Source of the DNA: Quadrisphaera sp. | GTDB lineage: Bacteria > Actinomycetota > Actinomycetes > Actinomycetales > Quadrisphaeraceae | Assembly: GCA_029258695.1 (NCBI GenBank) | Contig: JARIBR010000267.1 | Span: forward strand, 1 to 7,382 | Length of the DNA: 7,382 bases | Direction of reading: 5' to 3' | In this document: positions 5,565 through 7,382 of the stretch, in pieces | Layout: each line of letters begins with the position of its first letter | Numbering within the stretch: the stretch's first letter is position 1 | Translations under genes and position numbers: made by a program | Notes under the pieces: generated by a model | Database searches by the model: none | What the model saw: the letters and a program-made list of their open reading frames with translations, nothing else | Told to the model about the DNA's origin: nothing

Positions 5565-6343
5565 CCCACGTCACCGCCCGGGGTGACCACGAGCCCACCG
5601 CCCCCCAGGCGGACCTCGACGGTCGCCATGGCTGCCGCCAGCGCCACGAGGATGCCCACGGCCTCGAGGCCCTCCTCAGCGGCCACCATGAGGTGGTAGA
5701 CCGGGGTCTCCCACGGGTTGTTCGGCCCCGGGTGGGACAGCGTGTAGGCCGCCCCCGCCGCCTCCATGCCGATGGCCCCGAGGAGGAAGATCGCCCCCGC
5801 CACCACGAGCCGCCAGCGCAGCCGCCGGTCCAGGCTCCGCGCCACCCGGAGCAGGACGACGCCGGCCACGAGCACCACCACCACCCCGGGGATCAGCCAG
5901 GCGTTGAACTGACCCAGGGAGTCGGTCAGGCGGATGCCGATCTCGTTGAGCGTCTCGTGGAGCATCGCCCCCTCGTCCGCGGAGAGCAGCAGCGCCACCC
6001 CCGACAGGAACGCCGTGGCCCGCCACGGCAGCGAGGCACCACGGCGCGCCGCGGCGGAGGCGGCGAAGACCGCCGCGAGCAGCGCGAGCCCGATCGTGGA
6101 CAACCACGCCCAGGCGTTGGCCTCCGCGTCGGCGTAGAGCAGGCGGGCTCCCTGCCACACGGCGACCTGCACGACGCCCGGCGCGTCCTGCACGCCGCGG
6201 ACCCGGACCTCCTCGACGAGGATCCCGGCGACGAGCACGAGCGCCATCGCGACCGCCAGCGTCACCACGATCGAGCGCAGCCGCAGGAGACGACCGTCCG
6301 CGAGGGGCTCCGGGTCGGCGACGAGGTGCGCGTGTCGACTCAC
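5549..6343 (-). CDS. Six-helix membrane protein of unknown function
   Basis: A 264-residue protein that I cannot name. Six hydrophobic segments are visible: about 25-43, 78-99, 107-121, 148-168, 178-199 and 216-241. Conserved-looking charged residues lie in or beside the helices. They are SADEGAMLHE (121-130) at the end of helix 3, Glu194 in helix 5, and His217 with EEGLE (223-227) in helix 6. Similar DE....HE and EE..E patterns occur, from memory, in other uncharacterised bacterial membrane proteins. The loop between helices 1 and 2 (44-77) contains no Cys and is probably extracellular. The GTG at 6343 is chosen because it precedes the first helix; upstream the frame is open but overlaps glnE. 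There is no clear Shine-Dalgarno, so it may be coupled to glnE (29-nt gap) or leaderless. The gene ends in a strong hairpin. Confidence 0.78.
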   Translation of the reverse strand: MSRHAHLVADPEPLADGRLLRLRSIVVTLAVAMALVLVAGILVEEVRVRGVQDAPGVVQVAVWQGARLLYADAEANAWAWLSTIGLALLAAVFAASAAARRGASLPWRATAFLSGVALLLSADEGAMLHETLNEIGIRLTDSLGQFNAWLIPGVVVVLVAGVVLLRVARSLDRRLRWRLVVAGAIFLLGAIGMEAAGAAYTLSHPGPNNPWETPVYHLMVAAEEGLEAVGILVALAAAMATVEVRLGGGGLVVTPGGDVGRARP

Positions 6344-6351
6344 CGGCGCAC

Positions 6352-6357
6352 CGTACC
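6352..6357 (-). promoter_or_regulatory. Possible -10 of a leaderless promoter for the membrane protein gene
   Basis: TACGGT on the minus strand fits TANNNT. It ends 8 nt before the first base of the GTG at 6343, about the distance expected if transcription starts at or near the start codon. TTGATC, overlapping the glnE stop, could be a -35, but the spacing of about 15 nt is short. The missing Shine-Dalgarno supports the idea only weakly. Confidence 0.22.
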
Positions 6358-6372
6358 GAAGCCGGCCGGCGA

Positions 6373-7382
6373 TCAACCGTAGAAGATCCGCTCGACCACC
6401 GAGCGCGCCGCGCGCCCGACGTGGCGCACGTGCCCGGTGAGCTCCTCGGCGGTCTCGGGCTCCAGGCCCAGCAGGTGCGCCACCTGCGCCGCCTGCCCGG
6501 GGTCGGTGGGCACCACGTCGTCGATGCGCCCCCGCACCAGCACCACCGCGTCGCGCGTGCGCGCGGCGCTCTCCCACGCGGTGAGCAGCACGCGAGCGTC
6601 CCCCTCGGCGAGCAGGCCCGCGTCCCGCGCCGCCCGCAGCGCACCGGGGGTCGACGTGGTGCGCAGCGACGGCACGCGGCCGGCGTGGCGCAGCTGGAGG
6701 AGCTGGGCGGTCCACTCGACGTCGGCGAGGTAGCCGGGGCCCAGCTTGAGGTGGCGGTAGGGGTCGACCCCGCGCGGCAGCCGCTCGGACTCCACCCGCG
6801 CCTTCATCCGCCGCACCGCGGTCACCTGCTCGCCGGTGAGCCCGTCGCTCGGGTAGCGCAGCGGCTCGACGAGCCCGGCGAACGCCTCCCCCACCGCCGG
6901 GTCACCGGCCACCGGGCGCGCGCGCAGCAGCGCCTGGCTCTCCCAGGTGCTCGCCCACCGGTCGTAGTACGCCGCGCACGAGTCCAGCGAGCGCGCCAGC
7001 GGCCCGTTCCGGCCCTCGGGGCGCAGCGCCAGGTCCAGCTCCAGCGGCAGCCCCGGCCCGGCGGTCGCGAGGACGGCGCGCATCGCCGAGACGACCGCCA
7101 CGGCGTGCTCCTGCGCCGCGCCCGGGTCGGCCCCGGGGAGCGGACGGTGGACGACGATGACGTCGGCGTCGGAGCCGTAGCCCATCTCCGAGCCCCCCAG
7201 ACGGCCCATGCCGATCACGGCGATCGCCGTGGGCGAGGGGCCCCGCTCGGCGGCGACGCGCTGCTGCGCCTGGTCGAGCGCGCCACGGATGGCGGCGATC
7301 GCCACCCCGGACAGCGAGTCGCGCACCTGCGCGGGGTCCACGAGTCCCAGGACGTCGGCGAGCGCGGTCCGCAGCATCTCCC
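6373..7382 (-). CDS. glnE: Glutamine synthetase adenylyltransferase (C-terminal third, cut by window edge)
   Basis: About 336 C-terminal residues are visible; the N-terminus lies beyond the right edge. GlnE adds AMP to, and removes it from, a tyrosine of glutamine synthetase in response to nitrogen status. The visible part is the C-terminal adenylylating nucleotidyltransferase domain plus its helical tail. Numbering from the Met at 7377, the signature is IAVIGMGRLGGSEMGYGSDA (52-71), with metal-binding Asp70 and Asp72. The third Asp lies in LELDLALRPEGRNG (112-125). The helical LKLGPGYLADVEWTAQLLQL (about 212-231) corresponds to the conserved G-G-[IL]-x-D-[IV]-E segment of GlnE. All key residues are intact and the C-terminus (VVERIFYG) looks natural. 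The Met at 7377 is internal, not a start, because full GlnE proteins are around 900-1000 residues. The six-helix membrane protein gene follows after 29 nt and is probably co-transcribed. Confidence 0.95.
   Translation of the reverse strand, partial: EMLRTALADVLGLVDPAQVRDSLSGVAIAAIRGALDQAQQRVAAERGPSPTAIAVIGMGRLGGSEMGYGSDADVIVVHRPLPGADPGAAQEHAVAVVSAMRAVLATAGPGLPLELDLALRPEGRNGPLARSLDSCAAYYDRWASTWESQALLRARPVAGDPAVGEAFAGLVEPLRYPSDGLTGEQVTAVRRMKARVESERLPRGVDPYRHLKLGPGYLADVEWTAQLLQLRHAGRVPSLRTTSTPGALRAARDAGLLAEGDARVLLTAWESAARTRDAVVLVRGRIDDVVPTDPGQAAQVAHLLGLEPETAEELTGHVRHVGRAARSVVERIFYG

Noticed and set aside
5270..6382. 370-codon plus-strand open frame opposite the membrane protein gene
   Set aside because: His/Arg/Asp-rich translation typical of the antisense of a hydrophobic gene, and the overlapped minus-strand frame has six plausible helices.
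6344..6715. N-terminal extension of the six-helix membrane protein into glnE
   Set aside because: The upstream part is the out-of-frame reading of glnE, whose conserved C-terminal sequence occupies this region on the same strand.
1..7382. Defence island, prophage, toxin-antitoxin, CRISPR or biosynthetic cluster
   Set aside because: No integrase, transposase, Cas, restriction-partner or biosynthetic core gene and no direct-repeat array was seen. The HNH protein carries an export signal and Excalibur tail, unlike cytoplasmic GmrSD-type restriction enzymes.

Overview
The window is very GC-rich DNA in which almost every codon of the real genes ends in G or C. Starts are mostly GTG, and several adjacent genes overlap by the four bases GTGA. 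This, together with the gene content (DUF2795, an actinobacterial-type glnE, secreted DUF1524 and Excalibur proteins), points to the chromosome of a high-GC actinomycete. A Kineosporiales-like genus is a guess only. No mobile element, CRISPR array, tRNA or rRNA was seen.

Layout. (1) Positions 1-60 hold the ambiguous edge of another gene. (2) A small DUF2795 protein lies on the minus strand (89-283). A 130-bp divergent gap separates it from (3) two tandem, translationally coupled family-2 glycosyltransferase paralogues on the plus strand (414-1400 and 1397-2263). (4) A secreted protein follows (2336-2842). It has a signal peptide, a short B-lectin (bulb-lectin) segment and the C-terminal half of an Excalibur domain, and it appears to carry two compensating frameshifts. 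(5) It overlaps by 4 bp a large DUF389 multi-spanning membrane protein (2839-4416). (6) After a 186-bp gap comes a predicted lipoprotein nuclease with a DUF1524/GmrSD-type HNH domain and a complete C-terminal Excalibur domain (4603-5517). (7) On the minus strand, converging on it, are a six-helix membrane protein of unknown function (5549-6343) and upstream of that the C-terminal third of glnE, the glutamine synthetase adenylyltransferase, cut by the right edge (6373-7382). Strong GC hairpins sit between the convergent genes.

How the genes may work together. The two glycosyltransferases probably act as a pair on a cell-surface or secreted glycan, but nothing here identifies donor or acceptor. 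The lectin/Excalibur protein, the DUF389 protein and the HNH/Excalibur lipoprotein form a same-strand envelope-directed group. Both exported proteins end in the same calcium-binding motif. glnE and the membrane protein behind it are likely co-transcribed.

I did not find convincing evidence of a new multi-gene system. The observations most worth following are the damaged and chimeric lectin/Excalibur gene, the two Excalibur proteins flanking DUF389, and the intramembrane acidic/His motifs of the protein behind glnE.
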